Part shown: positions 46,873 through 54,986 of the stretch, in pieces
Layout of the letters: each line of letters begins with the position of its first letter
Position numbering within the stretch: the first letter of the stretch is position 1
Assembly (NCBI GenBank): GCA_028707275.1
Contig: JAQTUP010000001.1
Span: 1 to 64,000, forward strand
Reading direction: 5' to 3'
DNA length: 64,000 nt
Source of the DNA: Gallionella sp.
GTDB taxonomy: Bacteria > Pseudomonadota > Gammaproteobacteria > Burkholderiales > Gallionellaceae
The notes under the pieces: model-generated
What the model was told of the DNA's origin: nothing
What the model saw: only the letters and a program-made list of their open reading frames with translations
Database searches by the model: none
Translations under genes and position numbers: made by a program

Positions 46873-48642
46873 TACCCTTGTTTGTACGCCTGCTTACGAG
46901 CTCATTGCTGCCAGTCAAAATCGTAGTCATTGAGATTGGTATTACTGGCCGACTTGTTGTCGTAACGGGTAGCGTGTTTGCGATTGAGATCAGTGGCGGA
47001 TTAGGTGGAAATAGGCAGCCCCCCTAAAAACCCGCCTCTATGATGAAATGGGAACCCAATCCATCCTCAATAGAACTGCTGATTTCCAAGCGGTTCTTGG
47101 CGCGCGTAATCCCCACGTAGAACAATCGCCGCTCTTCTTCTTCGGTGGAATCCGGGTGTGGCAAGTTGCCATCTTCCGCGCCAATAATCCACACACTGTC
47201 GAACTCCAGACCTTTACTGCCGTGCAAGGTGGATAGCACTACGCCGGTGGCGTTGGTACGATCTGTTGTTCTCGATAGCGTATTTAAGCGTTGCACCAAC
47301 GATCCTTTAAGTTTGGCAATGATGCTGGCCAGTTTTTTCACCAGATTACCTCGATCTTGTTTGACGTGCTGCGCAAGCCAGTTGGCTGCGGCATAGATGG
47401 CAAGCGTCGTATTGCCATCCGCTATTTGCCTCCGCCATTCAGCGTATCCACGCCGCGCACTCTCAATGGTCTTTCTGGTACGCACATCGTTTTCGGGTGC
47501 GTGGATCAAGATTCTTTCCAGCATTTGTCCGCAACTTTTATTGTCGTGATGCAGATTGAGCAATTCCGACCTGACCCCGCAAACCGACAATGCATTGGCC
47601 ATACCCGTCCATCCGTCCGACTGTACGCTTTTAAGCAATCCGACCAAGGCACTGCCCGTGACACCATCCCAAACAGATTTCCCACCTGAAAGCGTATAGT
47701 CAATGCCGCTTGCCAGTAGTTCTGCCTCAACCACTTCCAGCAAACTATTGGTGCGCGCGAGTATTGCCCAATCTTGGTCGGCAGATTTCTTTATCGCCTC
47801 AACAACAAGGCTAGCTTCGTCGCTTCTGTCTGCGGCGCGATGTGTCTTGACGATGCCGCTTGCGGCGCGGGCGGATTCGATGGCTTTGTTGGCTCGGTTC
47901 GGGTTGTTGGCAATCAAACGGGCTGCGTGAGCCAAGATATTAGGTGCGCAGCGGTAATTGATTGGCAGCGTGATTTCCTGGGCAACCAGCGTTTGTGACA
48001 CGCGCAGCATCCCTGCGTAGCCCAGCGCATTACGAAACGAGTAGAGGCTTTGGTCGTCGTCGCCAACAATCGTGACCTCAATGCCAGCCATGCCATGTTC
48101 AATCACCCATTGCGCCTGCACCTCATCCGCATCCTGAAACTCATCAGCCAGCAACCAGCGCACGGCAAGCGGCTTGATACTCTCGTCTCGAAACCCATTA
48201 ACGACAGTCAACAAAATATCGGCGAAATCCATCCCGTGTTCTGTGGCAAGCCGATGCTGGTAGGCATTGAACACATCCTCGATGCCGGGATCGCTGAATA
48301 TGGTCTGCCCCAATCTTGATTTGGCGCGATCAATGGCGGAAAGCACCTTGTCAAAAGGTACATCACATTTGTATTGTGAGTAACACCGCCTAAGCAAACC
48401 CATGCGCTCACCGTCCGATAGCAGCTTCATGCCTGACAGGTGTGACAACCGTCGAATCTGTGACAGCGCGACCGAATGAAATGTCCCGACCGCCAGACGT
48501 TTTGCTTCCCGCTCACCACATAAGTGCAGAATGCGCGACTTCAGTTCAGCGGCGGCATCGCGTGTGAACGTAACGGCGCACAGCCGCCCGGTTTTGTTTT
48601 CACTGAGCAACCGGGCTGCTCGCATGGATAGTACGCGTGTTT
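46873..48642. repeat. 1.77-kb direct repeat, right copy (helicase segment)
   Basis: This is the 1770-base counterpart of 24317-26087, in the same orientation, spanning the 3' gene remnant and all of the helicase gene except its first ~27 codons. Here the flank continues into the intact helicase start, so this copy retains the ancestral arrangement. Cargo B lies exactly between the two copies. Confidence 0.9.
46902..47000 (-). pseudogene. 3' remnant of an unidentified gene (right copy)
   Basis: The minus strand encodes ATDLNRKHATRYDNKSASNT then NLNDYDFDWQQ and TGA at 46904-46902, with a stop codon just upstream of the first residue. It lies downstream of the intact helicase and matches 24355-24444. 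It looks like the natural end of a lost ICE gene replaced by cargo. The family is not recognised. Confidence 0.42.
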
Positions 48643-48721
48643 TTCCTGACCCTGGACAGGCCAGCACCGAACAATGCCCTAGCGCATTAACCGCTCTGGC
48701 TTGTTGCTGGTTGAGTTGCAA
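47024..48721 (-). CDS. UvrD/Rep-like superfamily 1 DNA helicase
   Basis: This 565-residue ATP-dependent helicase starts at TTG 48721, one base after the stop of the upstream gene. Motifs in order: the Q-motif-like LNQQQARAVNALG, Walker A ACPGSGKT (20-27), motif Ia CAVTFTRDAAAELKS, motif II ADEFQDADEVQ, GDDDQSLYSFRNA, LSTLHGSKGLEFDSVWIIG and YVGITRAKNRLEIS. It is shorter than UvrD (about 720) and lacks much of the 2B insert, as ICE-encoded relatives often do. It is probably used in ICE replication or strand processing. A 5'-truncated copy lies at 24469-26087. Confidence 0.87.
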   Translation of the reverse strand: MQLNQQQARAVNALGHCSVLACPGSGKTRVLSMRAARLLSENKTGRLCAVTFTRDAAAELKSRILHLCGEREAKRLAVGTFHSVALSQIRRLSHLSGMKLLSDGERMGLLRRCYSQYKCDVPFDKVLSAIDRAKSRLGQTIFSDPGIEDVFNAYQHRLATEHGMDFADILLTVVNGFRDESIKPLAVRWLLADEFQDADEVQAQWVIEHGMAGIEVTIVGDDDQSLYSFRNALGYAGMLRVSQTLVAQEITLPINYRCAPNILAHAARLIANNPNRANKAIESARAASGIVKTHRAADRSDEASLVVEAIKKSADQDWAILARTNSLLEVVEAELLASGIDYTLSGGKSVWDGVTGSALVGLLKSVQSDGWTGMANALSVCGVRSELLNLHHDNKSCGQMLERILIHAPENDVRTRKTIESARRGYAEWRRQIADGNTTLAIYAAANWLAQHVKQDRGNLVKKLASIIAKLKGSLVQRLNTLSRTTDRTNATGVVLSTLHGSKGLEFDSVWIIGAEDGNLPHPDSTEEEERRLFYVGITRAKNRLEISSSIEDGLGSHFIIEAGF

Positions 48722-48722
48722 A

Positions 48723-49442
48723 TCAGGATACGGACTCAGTGGCAGTCAGCGCTTCCTCCTCGGCGGCAGGAATCTTGACGGCTTTAGTGGCTTTGGCACT
48801 TTTCTGTTTAACGACAGGTTCCTCCTCGTTCAAGAGGCTTGTGTTATCCACCTCGCTTGGTGACGCGCCATCAGTTTCTGCCAGTTTTCCAGCTGCGCGG
48901 AAAGCGCGGTTGGTAATGTTTTTTATTTCGGCGGCAACCCCGATCATTTTCCTGCGCCATTGCCTTTCCAGGCTGGCCTTTGCATCGTCATCAATAAATC
49001 CGGCAAACCATGCCGAGTGAACAAGGCAGAGCAACCCATCAAGCTCCGAGATTATTTGCAGATATTGACCGGCTTTATTGCAGGTTAGCTTGGCTTCGAC
49101 TTGTTTTGTGTTGGTGTAATTCAGTCTGCCAATCTCGATACCATTGTCCTCGGCGATCTTCTTGATCCGCGCGCCTTCATTGCGCAGATTCGTAAGCGCA
49201 TTGTTAATCAGGTGATCGACGGCACCGTTGATGGCCATCATTTCGCTGGCATTTTTGACCAGTGTCGGCAGCACGGCGCTTAGATTGCGCATTGAGACGG
49301 CGCAGTCATCGAATGCCGTCTCATAGACCAATTGGGCTGGCGTCGTATAAATAGTTGTTTCTCGAATGACGAACGGATTACTGAACTCCAGGTATTTTTT
49401 TGGTGTTCTGGTTGCACCTTTCGCAGCCTTTTTCTCTTCCAT
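48723..49442 (-). CDS. AcaB/DUF1845 (PFL_4669)-like ICE protein
   Basis: This protein has 239 residues from ATG 49442, which has GGAG six bases upstream; the ORF is open to TTG 49496 without a ribosome site. FVIRETTIYTTPAQLVYETA, NYTNTKQVEAKLTCNKAGQY and LHSAWFAGFID-like sequence (LVHSAWFAGFIDDDAKASLE) follow the layout of the DUF1845/AcaB family found in conjugative elements. IncC AcaB is described as a transcription regulator. A Ser/Lys-rich tail follows. It lies upstream of the helicase gene and is divergent from parM across the 54-bp palindrome, as expected for a control gene. Confidence 0.62.
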   Translation of the reverse strand: MEEKKAAKGATRTPKKYLEFSNPFVIRETTIYTTPAQLVYETAFDDCAVSMRNLSAVLPTLVKNASEMMAINGAVDHLINNALTNLRNEGARIKKIAEDNGIEIGRLNYTNTKQVEAKLTCNKAGQYLQIISELDGLLCLVHSAWFAGFIDDDAKASLERQWRRKMIGVAAEIKNITNRAFRAAGKLAETDGASPSEVDNTSLLNEEEPVVKQKSAKATKAVKIPAAEEEALTATESVS

Positions 49443-49502
49443 ATAACGCTCCATTAGTGAATTGAACGGATTTTGCCACGGGCAATCATGCTTCAAACAT
49501 CC

Positions 49503-49556
49503 ATATAAATCCTCGAAATACCCTGCAAATTTGCAAGGTATTTCGAGGATTTATAT
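49503..49556. promoter_or_regulatory. 54-bp palindrome between acaB-like and parM-like genes
   Basis: Positions 49503-49529 pair with 49530-49556 with a single mismatch (C49523/A49536). The core CTGCAAATTTGCAAG is shared with the palindrome at 732-775, and similarity continues rightwards (TTTTCAGTTGC). The two sites are the only such elements seen. Both lie in divergent promoter regions of ICE modules. They are probably regulator-binding sites. Confidence 0.6.
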
Positions 49557-49585
49557 TTTCAGTTGCCCAATAATTTCCATACGCG

Positions 49586-49756
49586 CCACAGACGCTCTAC
49601 AGCGCATGTGGAATTTTAGGCGGTTCGGCTGGTGGCGCTCAGTCGTACTGGAAACACGCCACAGTCGCGCTACGGGCGTGCCGGATTTTGGTGGTGTTGC
49701 GATGATTTGTTTCACCCGTTCTACAGACGCTCTACAGAGCATGTGAAATTTTTAGG
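49586..49756 (+). repeat. Short direct repeats upstream of the ParM-like gene
   Basis: Three related units start at 49586 (CCACAGACGCTCTACAG), 49659 (CCACAGTCGCGCTACGG) and 49721 (CTACAGACGCTCTACAG). Each is followed after 5-8 bases by a G/T-rich end, and the first and third continue into AATTTTAGG or ATTTTTAGG. The 25-bp repeats at 674, 2588 and 2651 contain the same core in reverse orientation. Repeats directly ahead of parM/stbA genes commonly form a partition centromere; that role here is inferred. Confidence 0.5.
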
Positions 49757-49763
49757 AGGAATG

Positions 49764-50738
49764 ATGCTTACAGTTGGATTGGATATTGGTTACTCGAATC
49801 TCAAGATCGTTTATGGCGACAACACCGAGGTGTCGCCCAAGATGATTAAGCGTCCCGCTGGCGCTGCCCCATTGGATCATCTTGGACAGCGAATTATGGG
49901 CCGCGATGATTCGTTGCACGTATTGGTGGATGGCAAGGAGTTTGCGGCGGCGGTGAGTCATGATCGCATTGAGAATTGGCCGCGTGAACTGCATAAAGAT
50001 TACACCGCAACGGAATCTTATCGCGCCTTGTTTAACGCCGGGTTACTTTTGACGGAAATGAGCGAGATTGATTGTGTGATAACGGGATTGCCGACTAACC
50101 AGTATCTGGATGCTGAATTGCGTGAACATTTAACGAAAATCATGCGCGGCGAACATCAGATCACGCCCCGGCGCAAGGTGGTAGTACGTGAAGTCAAAAT
50201 CGTACCGCAACCACTGGGCGGCTTCGTTGACTGGATGCACGGCCTGGATGATCCCAGCCAGATTGAAGATTCCAGTGTGCTGGTGGTTGACCCCGGCTTT
50301 TTCTCAGTTGATTGGGTTTTACTGGTTAATGGCGAGTTCAAGCGTGCTTCCTCTGGCACGAGCCTTGATGCCACCTCGGTGGTGTTGGATGAGGCCGCAG
50401 CATTGATTGCAAAGGATCACGGCGGTAACCCCGGCAGAAGCAAACTGGAAAACGCCGTCAGGGCTGAACGCTCAACTGTCTCTGTATTTGGTGAGCGCAT
50501 TGAGATTGCGCCCTACCTGGCTGACGCATCGGCTAAGGTTGGACATATTGCGTGTTCACAAATACAGGAATCCTTGCGCAAGGAAAATTCCAGCATTGAT
50601 CAGATCGTCCTTGTCGGGGGCGGTGCGCCATTCTTTGAAGCTTCCATTAAAGAAGCGTTCGCCAAAACACCTATCAACTTGGCGAAGGAAGCTGTGTTCG
50701 CAAACGCAAGAGGCTTTTGGCGCGGCGGTGCAGCCTGA
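49764..50738 (+). CDS. ParM/StbA-like actin-type segregation ATPase
   Basis: This 324-residue actin-like ATPase begins MLTVGLDIGYSNLKIVYGDN (phosphate-1 loop). VLVVDPGFFSVDWVLLVNGE (phosphate-2 loop) and QIVLVGGGAPFFEASIKEAF (adenosine motif) follow. Such proteins form filaments that segregate plasmids or excised ICEs; R391-type ICEs carry comparable stbA genes. AGGAGG ends four bases before ATG 49764; another ATG lies at 49761. Short repeats upstream may be its centromere. The next gene starts one base after its stop. Confidence 0.82.
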   Translation: MLTVGLDIGYSNLKIVYGDNTEVSPKMIKRPAGAAPLDHLGQRIMGRDDSLHVLVDGKEFAAAVSHDRIENWPRELHKDYTATESYRALFNAGLLLTEMSEIDCVITGLPTNQYLDAELREHLTKIMRGEHQITPRRKVVVREVKIVPQPLGGFVDWMHGLDDPSQIEDSSVLVVDPGFFSVDWVLLVNGEFKRASSGTSLDATSVVLDEAAALIAKDHGGNPGRSKLENAVRAERSTVSVFGERIEIAPYLADASAKVGHIACSQIQESLRKENSSIDQIVLVGGGAPFFEASIKEAFAKTPINLAKEAVFANARGFWRGGAA

Positions 50739-50739
50739 C

Positions 50740-51024
50740 ATGCGCATCACGGTCAATTATTTTGAGGGGCATTCTGAGCTACAGGCTGATCTGTCTGCCT
50801 TGCCACTGCGCGCGCGAGCTGAACGATTACGGATGCTGGCCTCGATGGGACTATCTGTTTTGGGCGGCAAGATGGTGCATGTTGATGTTGCCAGAGTAGC
50901 TCCTGTTGCTGGAGGAGGAGGTGCTGCGGTAGTCAAAACTTCGCTTGAGCCAGTGCCAGAACAGCCGGAAACCGAACGGCCTGCAACCCAAGCCATTGTG
51001 AAGAGCGTTTTTGGTCAATTTTAG
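50740..51024 (+). CDS. Small ParM/StbA partner protein
   Basis: This 94-residue protein has its ATG at 50740, one base after the ParM-like stop. It begins MRITVNYFEGHSELQADLSA, then LPLRARAERLRMLASMGLSV, and has a Gly-rich, Pro/Glu-rich tail ending AIVKSVFGQF. The position suggests the DNA-binding adaptor (ParR/StbB-like) that links filaments to the repeats upstream, but no ribbon-helix-helix motif is certain. The C-terminal peptide could bind the filament. No family name is assigned. Confidence 0.6.
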   Translation: MRITVNYFEGHSELQADLSALPLRARAERLRMLASMGLSVLGGKMVHVDVARVAPVAGGGGAAVVKTSLEPVPEQPETERPATQAIVKSVFGQF

Positions 51025-51051
51025 GAGGCGCTGATTGTGGTGCTCTAACTT

Positions 51052-51270
51052 ATTGAGTGGATTGGCTGTGCGACTGGATTGTGTGGCGCGGCCCTGTTGG
51101 CGTTGAACAATCGCTACTCCGGATGGGGGTTTGTGTTGTTTCTGCTATCGAATGTCGCGTGGATATATTTCGGTTTGCTCACCCATGCAACGGGCATGGT
51201 CGTCATGCAAGTCGGCTTCACCGCGACCAGTTTGATGGGCGTCTGGCGGTGGATGATCGTGACCAGATAG
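51052..51270 (+). CDS. Small membrane protein with an unclear start
   Basis: The conserved-looking frame reads IEWIGCATGLCGAALLALNN then RYSGWGFVLFLLSNVAWIYF and ATSLMGVWRWMIVTR, three short hydrophobic helices. There is no ATG or GTG in frame; TTG 51079 would lose a helix. An excellent AGGAGG at 51023-51028 precedes GTG GTG CTC TAA (51037-51048) in the same frame, so a nonsense codon may have broken the natural start. Its location between the ParM pair and the integrase is typical for ICE accessory genes. Confidence 0.45.
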   Translation: MEWIGCATGLCGAALLALNNRYSGWGFVLFLLSNVAWIYFGLLTHATGMVVMQVGFTATSLMGVWRWMIVTR

Positions 51271-51285
51271 TTATCCACAAAAACC

Positions 51286-53286
51286 GTGGGTATGTCTGTG
51301 GGCAGTGCATCTAACTATGCTTTGCAAAAGGGGAAATCTGCATTGAGTGGAGATTGGGCAATATCCAAAAAATCGGTCGAACGGAAAATCGGCCGCCATC
51401 ACATTGCCTATTTTAGGGCTGCCATTCTTGGTATGGATATTGGCGAAATGTCTGATCGCTATCTTGAGACCGGAATGGATTTGCGTCGCGCTAAAACAAC
51501 ACTGACCTGGATTCGGGATACGCTCAGACAGGCTGCGCTGCGAAGTGGGAAGCATCGCGAAGCCCATCTAATCAGGATGCATATTGGTGCGGGCGGCGAG
51601 GAATCCGCGCGCTCCCCTGCCCCCACCCTTGATGATTACCGCGCTGAGTTTGATCCTGATGGATTCTTTACAGAAAAAGAACTCATTCGCTCTTACCTGG
51701 AGGCCTATCCACAGTCAGTCGATACCAGGCAAAAGAAAAGGCAACGGCTGATCGACAAACAGTTGCTTGCGTTAAAGTGGATTGAGCCACTGATTGCCAC
51801 CGATCCGGTGCGTGAGGACTTGATCGCGGCCTGGTTTGACCCGGTGATCTCCAACCGTTTGGTGTTGGCCGGCTTGCCGACAATAGGACATTTAGTCGAA
51901 AGAATTGCTGTACGCGGTTATCGCTGGTGGATAGACGTGCCAAGGTTGGGCATCAAGGGCGCGGCGCGAATTGTGGCATGGCTGCAAGGATACGAATCAT
52001 CGCTAGGCGCGTTGCCAAAACGCTCGCTTGTCCCGGCGCGCACGGTAGCACCCTCGTTGCGAACTCAAGAGCGAAATAGGGAAACGCGTGTTGTACCACT
52101 GGAGGCCTTTGCCGTACCCGTTGATCTGGATGGTACGGTTGGATCGAATCGTTATCATGGTGTGCCGCGTATTGCTGCCGCAAACGACTATCAAGCCGTG
52201 TTCGCCTGGCTTGCCACAAAGTCCGGCAATCCAAACACTCAGCGCGCCTATCAAAAGGAAGCAGAAAAAATGCTGTTGTGGGCGATTATTGAACGCAACA
52301 AGGCTTTGTCCGATTTGACTGTTGAGGATTGCGCATCCTATCGAGATTGGCTGTCCATGATAGGCAGAACCGAACCCGACAACTGGCCTTTTCATATCGC
52401 ACAATCTGAATGGATTAGTGCGAAAAAGAAGGAGCGGCACGATCCGGCATGGAAGCCGTTTGATGGGGCGCTCTCGCCTGGCAGCGTTCGGTACGCACTG
52501 ACTGTTGTCGGCAACCTGTTTGAGTGGTTGATGCGCGTGCAGTATTGCTCATTCAATCCGTGGAGCGCGGTGTCCAAATCGCTGGTTGTTGCTGATTCCT
52601 GGTCAAATCCTAATGTCGAATTCATGCGGGCGTTTTCTGCGGGGCAATGGAATTATTTGATGGCTTGTTTGCGTCAACTACCCGCAACCAGCTGTTCGGC
52701 GAGATTACGTTTTGTACTGCCATTCGCCTACGCAACCGGCCTGCGCATATCCGAGCTGGTTGATGCAAAAGTATCGCGCATGTACACGATGCCGCTCTCA
52801 AATGAGATCGGTGTACGCTGGATGCTCAAAGTTTGTGGCAAAGGGGGGAAATGGCGCGCTGTGCCAATGTCCAGCGAAGTCATGCAAGCGTTGCAAACCT
52901 ATTTCGAATATCGCGGGTTGAGCCTGGACATCACCAGCAATCCACCAGACACCCCGCTTGTTTCAAGCGAGATCGGGACAGGTTCCGTGACGACCAGCGC
53001 GCTATCCAAGTCCTTGCGTTCATTTTTTGGGGAGATTGCACAATTTCTGATAATGGATGGCAAGCATATCGAAGCCAAGGCATTTGATCACGCCACAGCA
53101 CATTGGTTGCGTCACACGTGTGGAAGTCATTTGGCACTATCTGGTGTGCCGCTCAATATCGTCCAGCGTTTGCTTGGGCATACCAGTCTGCAAACGACCA
53201 GCATATACACGGACACCTCCGATGAAAATCTGTGGCGCGCGGTTGAGTTGGCTGGATTTGGGGGAGAAAATGAGACTAGACTTTAG
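51286..53286 (+). CDS. int: Large tyrosine recombinase (ICE integrase)
   Basis: This 666-residue tyrosine recombinase has an N-terminal DUF3701-like region (GRHHIAYFRAAILGMDIGEM), a SAM-like core-binding domain (NTQRAYQKEAEKMLLWAIIE) and a catalytic domain. The catalytic residues are Arg in YATGLRISELVDAKV (~485), HWLRHTCGSH (~605) and GHTSLQTTSIYTDT with the nucleophile Tyr (~640). It probably drives ICE integration and excision. The start GTG 51286 or ATG 51292 lacks a good ribosome site. It lies at the ICE end; the WGR gene overlaps its 3' end. Confidence 0.82.
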   Translation: MGMSVGSASNYALQKGKSALSGDWAISKKSVERKIGRHHIAYFRAAILGMDIGEMSDRYLETGMDLRRAKTTLTWIRDTLRQAALRSGKHREAHLIRMHIGAGGEESARSPAPTLDDYRAEFDPDGFFTEKELIRSYLEAYPQSVDTRQKKRQRLIDKQLLALKWIEPLIATDPVREDLIAAWFDPVISNRLVLAGLPTIGHLVERIAVRGYRWWIDVPRLGIKGAARIVAWLQGYESSLGALPKRSLVPARTVAPSLRTQERNRETRVVPLEAFAVPVDLDGTVGSNRYHGVPRIAAANDYQAVFAWLATKSGNPNTQRAYQKEAEKMLLWAIIERNKALSDLTVEDCASYRDWLSMIGRTEPDNWPFHIAQSEWISAKKKERHDPAWKPFDGALSPGSVRYALTVVGNLFEWLMRVQYCSFNPWSAVSKSLVVADSWSNPNVEFMRAFSAGQWNYLMACLRQLPATSCSARLRFVLPFAYATGLRISELVDAKVSRMYTMPLSNEIGVRWMLKVCGKGGKWRAVPMSSEVMQALQTYFEYRGLSLDITSNPPDTPLVSSEIGTGSVTTSALSKSLRSFFGEIAQFLIMDGKHIEAKAFDHATAHWLRHTCGSHLALSGVPLNIVQRLLGHTSLQTTSIYTDTSDENLWRAVELAGFGGENETRL

Positions 53287-53491
53287 ATCATCAGGACGCG
53301 GTTATGTGCTGGAACTGAGCCGGGATTTGCTGGGCGACTACGTTCTCAGACGACATTGGTTTGGGCTGACCAACAGACGAGGCGGAATGAAACAGCAGGT
53401 CTTTGTTGAAGAAGAGGATGCCATGCGTGAGGTTGCTAAAATTGAGCGCAGTCGAATGAGACATGGGTATCAATTGAAGCAAATGGAATGA
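53270..53491 (+). CDS. Small WGR-domain-like protein
   Basis: This 73-residue protein starts at ATG 53270 (GGGGGAGA upstream), inside the end of the integrase gene. LLGDYVLRRHWFGLTNRRGG then QQVFVEEEDAMREVAKIERS resembles a WGR domain, a short nucleic-acid-binding module. It is translationally coupled to the integrase and could be a directionality or accessory factor; that is inference. It is the last ICE gene before the probable right end. Confidence 0.68.
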   Translation: MRLDFRSSGRGYVLELSRDLLGDYVLRRHWFGLTNRRGGMKQQVFVEEEDAMREVAKIERSRMRHGYQLKQME

Positions 53492-53687
53492 TACGCTGGC
53501 GGCACTGGTAAAAGATGGACAAAAGAGGCAAGGCGTAATACCGCCGGGTTGTGCAGTGTGTTGCTGGCAGATACCGCTCGACAATCAGGTGCTGAATGCA
53601 GCTCGCGTTACGTGTTGAAAAATTTGACGTTCTACGATCCTGCGCCGATAATTCGCGAATCTCATCTGCCCAAGGCAGAAGGAGTTG

Positions 53688-53721
53688 GGTCGACGCCATG
53701 TGCGCCGACCTTTTCTTTTTT
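53688..53721 (+). terminator. Terminator downstream of the integrase/WGR genes
   Basis: The stem GGTCGACGC (53688-53696) pairs with GCGCCGACC (53702-53710) with one mismatch, followed by TTTTCTTTTTT (53711-53721). Confidence 0.65.
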
Positions 53722-53817
53722 ACGGGTAGCTACATCCGCCTTTCGTATTTTTTCCGCAGTTTCTGGCGGGTATTTTCGTAGTCAAGATAATAAGCTGTTA
53801 TCAGTCCAACATATAAA

Positions 53818-53844
53818 GATTGGGCAGGCACTGCCTGCCCAATC
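53818..53844 (-). terminator. Terminator downstream of the BREX/TIR operon
   Basis: GATTGGGCAGGC (53818-53829) pairs perfectly with GCCTGCCCAATC (53833-53844) across a 3-base loop. On the minus strand the stem is followed by TTTATAT. It lies 192 bases after the stop of the last TIR gene. Confidence 0.6.
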
Positions 53845-54035
53845 TCGCCATTGTAGAAAACTCAACACTTTCAGCCTAGGGGGAGAAACTCACATCAATT
53901 CTGATACATTGCGCTGCCTAAAATCGATCTATCAGTTTTTTCCGTGCAACTCAGCTCGTATTACTCTTCCCAATGAACCGACCGAAGAATTGTTGCGAAA
54001 CCACAGCCATTCAGATGGTTTTACATCACACCGGC

Positions 54036-54986
54036 TCATTTCTGCAGCAATGCCCGCCTCAGTGACGGCGAAATCTGCCAGACCTGCGACTGCCCCCCAA
54101 TATATTTCGACATTTTGATGTGGTTGTTACTCTCCATGAGATTCAGTACAAAATCCACGAATCCGACCGGCCTGTCAATTCGAGACGCCAATTCTTCGTT
54201 CCGGCAGACGTTCTCGTTGACGAGTAGCGCAGCAAGCCGGGTGACCACCTCGTTGTAGTCTGAAATATATGCCTCTGCAAACTGCTGAAAGCCAAAATCC
54301 GTGAGCACAACGTGCGAGAGGGGCGCGCCAAGCACGTAGGAAATTTTGATTAGATATTTCTGCCCGAGGATTTCCAGCGAATCAAGTAACTCCTGCTGAG
54401 GCACGTCCGAAAGTATTGGCTCGGCACGGAGCTGATCAAACATCACCAGCCCATTGTTCTCCGTGATTTGCAGACGAGCGATCTCACGTAAGACCAAATC
54501 GTCGATGCGCGTCAGGCCAGAAATCAGGGGCTCCGCACCTGAAAATCGCGCGGGGGGATTGCCGATAGGTGGCTTGTCGCTGACATCAAAAATCGCAGAC
54601 AAGATGCGCTGCAGACTCTGACTGTAGTCGTCGAGGCAGTCCACTTTCTGCCAGACAGTAGATCGGAGGCTCTCTGGTACGTTACATTCGTCAATGACGA
54701 CCGGGATGAGCTTTGTTCCACGACTGATCCGATTTACAACAGAAGCGTTCAGCTCCTCTCGTACCCACGACTTTTGAACGCTGGTGGTCGAGAGCACAAT
54801 AATCACTGCGCTTGCCTCTTTCAGCCCCTCCTCGAATATCTTGTCCACCAAACTATCGCCCGGTTTCATCTCCCACTGGTCAAGCCAAACATCAACGCCG
54901 TTTTCCCGCAGCTGTCGCGCGAAATCCAGCACGAAGCGCTCTTTGTCTTCGCTTGCGTGGCTCAGAAATACTTTTGGTGAGGTCAT
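54036..54986 (-). CDS. TIR-domain protein with winged-helix-like C-terminus
   Basis: This 316-residue protein begins with a TIR domain (1-~130): SPKVFLSHASEDKERFVLDF, DVWLDQWEMKPGDSLVDKIF and VIIVLSTTSVQKSWVREELN. Glu52/Glu53 sit where TIR NADases have the catalytic glutamate. The C-terminal half (~150-316) is helical with ELLDSLEILGQKYLIKISYV and VVLTDFGFQQFAEAYI, resembling tandem winged-helix domains. TIR domains in defence systems hydrolyse NAD or make cyclic ADP-ribose signals. The start overlaps the preceding stop (ATGA). It is the last gene of the operon. Confidence 0.78.
   Translation of the reverse strand: MTSPKVFLSHASEDKERFVLDFARQLRENGVDVWLDQWEMKPGDSLVDKIFEEGLKEASAVIIVLSTTSVQKSWVREELNASVVNRISRGTKLIPVVIDECNVPESLRSTVWQKVDCLDDYSQSLQRILSAIFDVSDKPPIGNPPARFSGAEPLISGLTRIDDLVLREIARLQITENNGLVMFDQLRAEPILSDVPQQELLDSLEILGQKYLIKISYVLGAPLSHVVLTDFGFQQFAEAYISDYNEVVTRLAALLVNENVCRNEELASRIDRPVGFVDFVLNLMESNNHIKMSKYIGGQSQVWQISPSLRRALLQK

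Larger units (their letters stand above)
53492..54035. other. Gene-free boundary between the ICE and the defence operon
   Basis: This 544-base region has a plus-strand terminator (53688-53721) and a minus-strand terminator (53818-53844). An 87-codon minus-strand frame from 53699 (MASTQLLLPWADEIREL..) is open but runs into the ICE end and matches nothing recognised; it might be a gene cut by ICE insertion. No tRNA gene was found. The right attachment site is probably here. Confidence 0.45.

Noticed and set aside
49586-49756. Possible CRISPR array ahead of the ParM-like gene
   Set aside because: There are only three degenerate 17-bp units with unequal spacing and no cas genes; a partition-site type repeat fits better.
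50407-51024. 205-codon ORF as the ParM partner
   Set aside because: Its first 110 codons are a shadow frame of the ParM-like gene; the real small gene starts at ATG 50740.
53436-53699. 87-codon minus-strand ORF starting MASTQLLLPWADEIREL
   Set aside because: It runs into the WGR gene region and overlaps a terminator; it could be a cut chromosomal gene start, but no support was found.
53492-54035. tRNA gene as the ICE attachment site
   Set aside because: No cloverleaf with a TTCRA loop and matching acceptor stem could be assembled on either strand.
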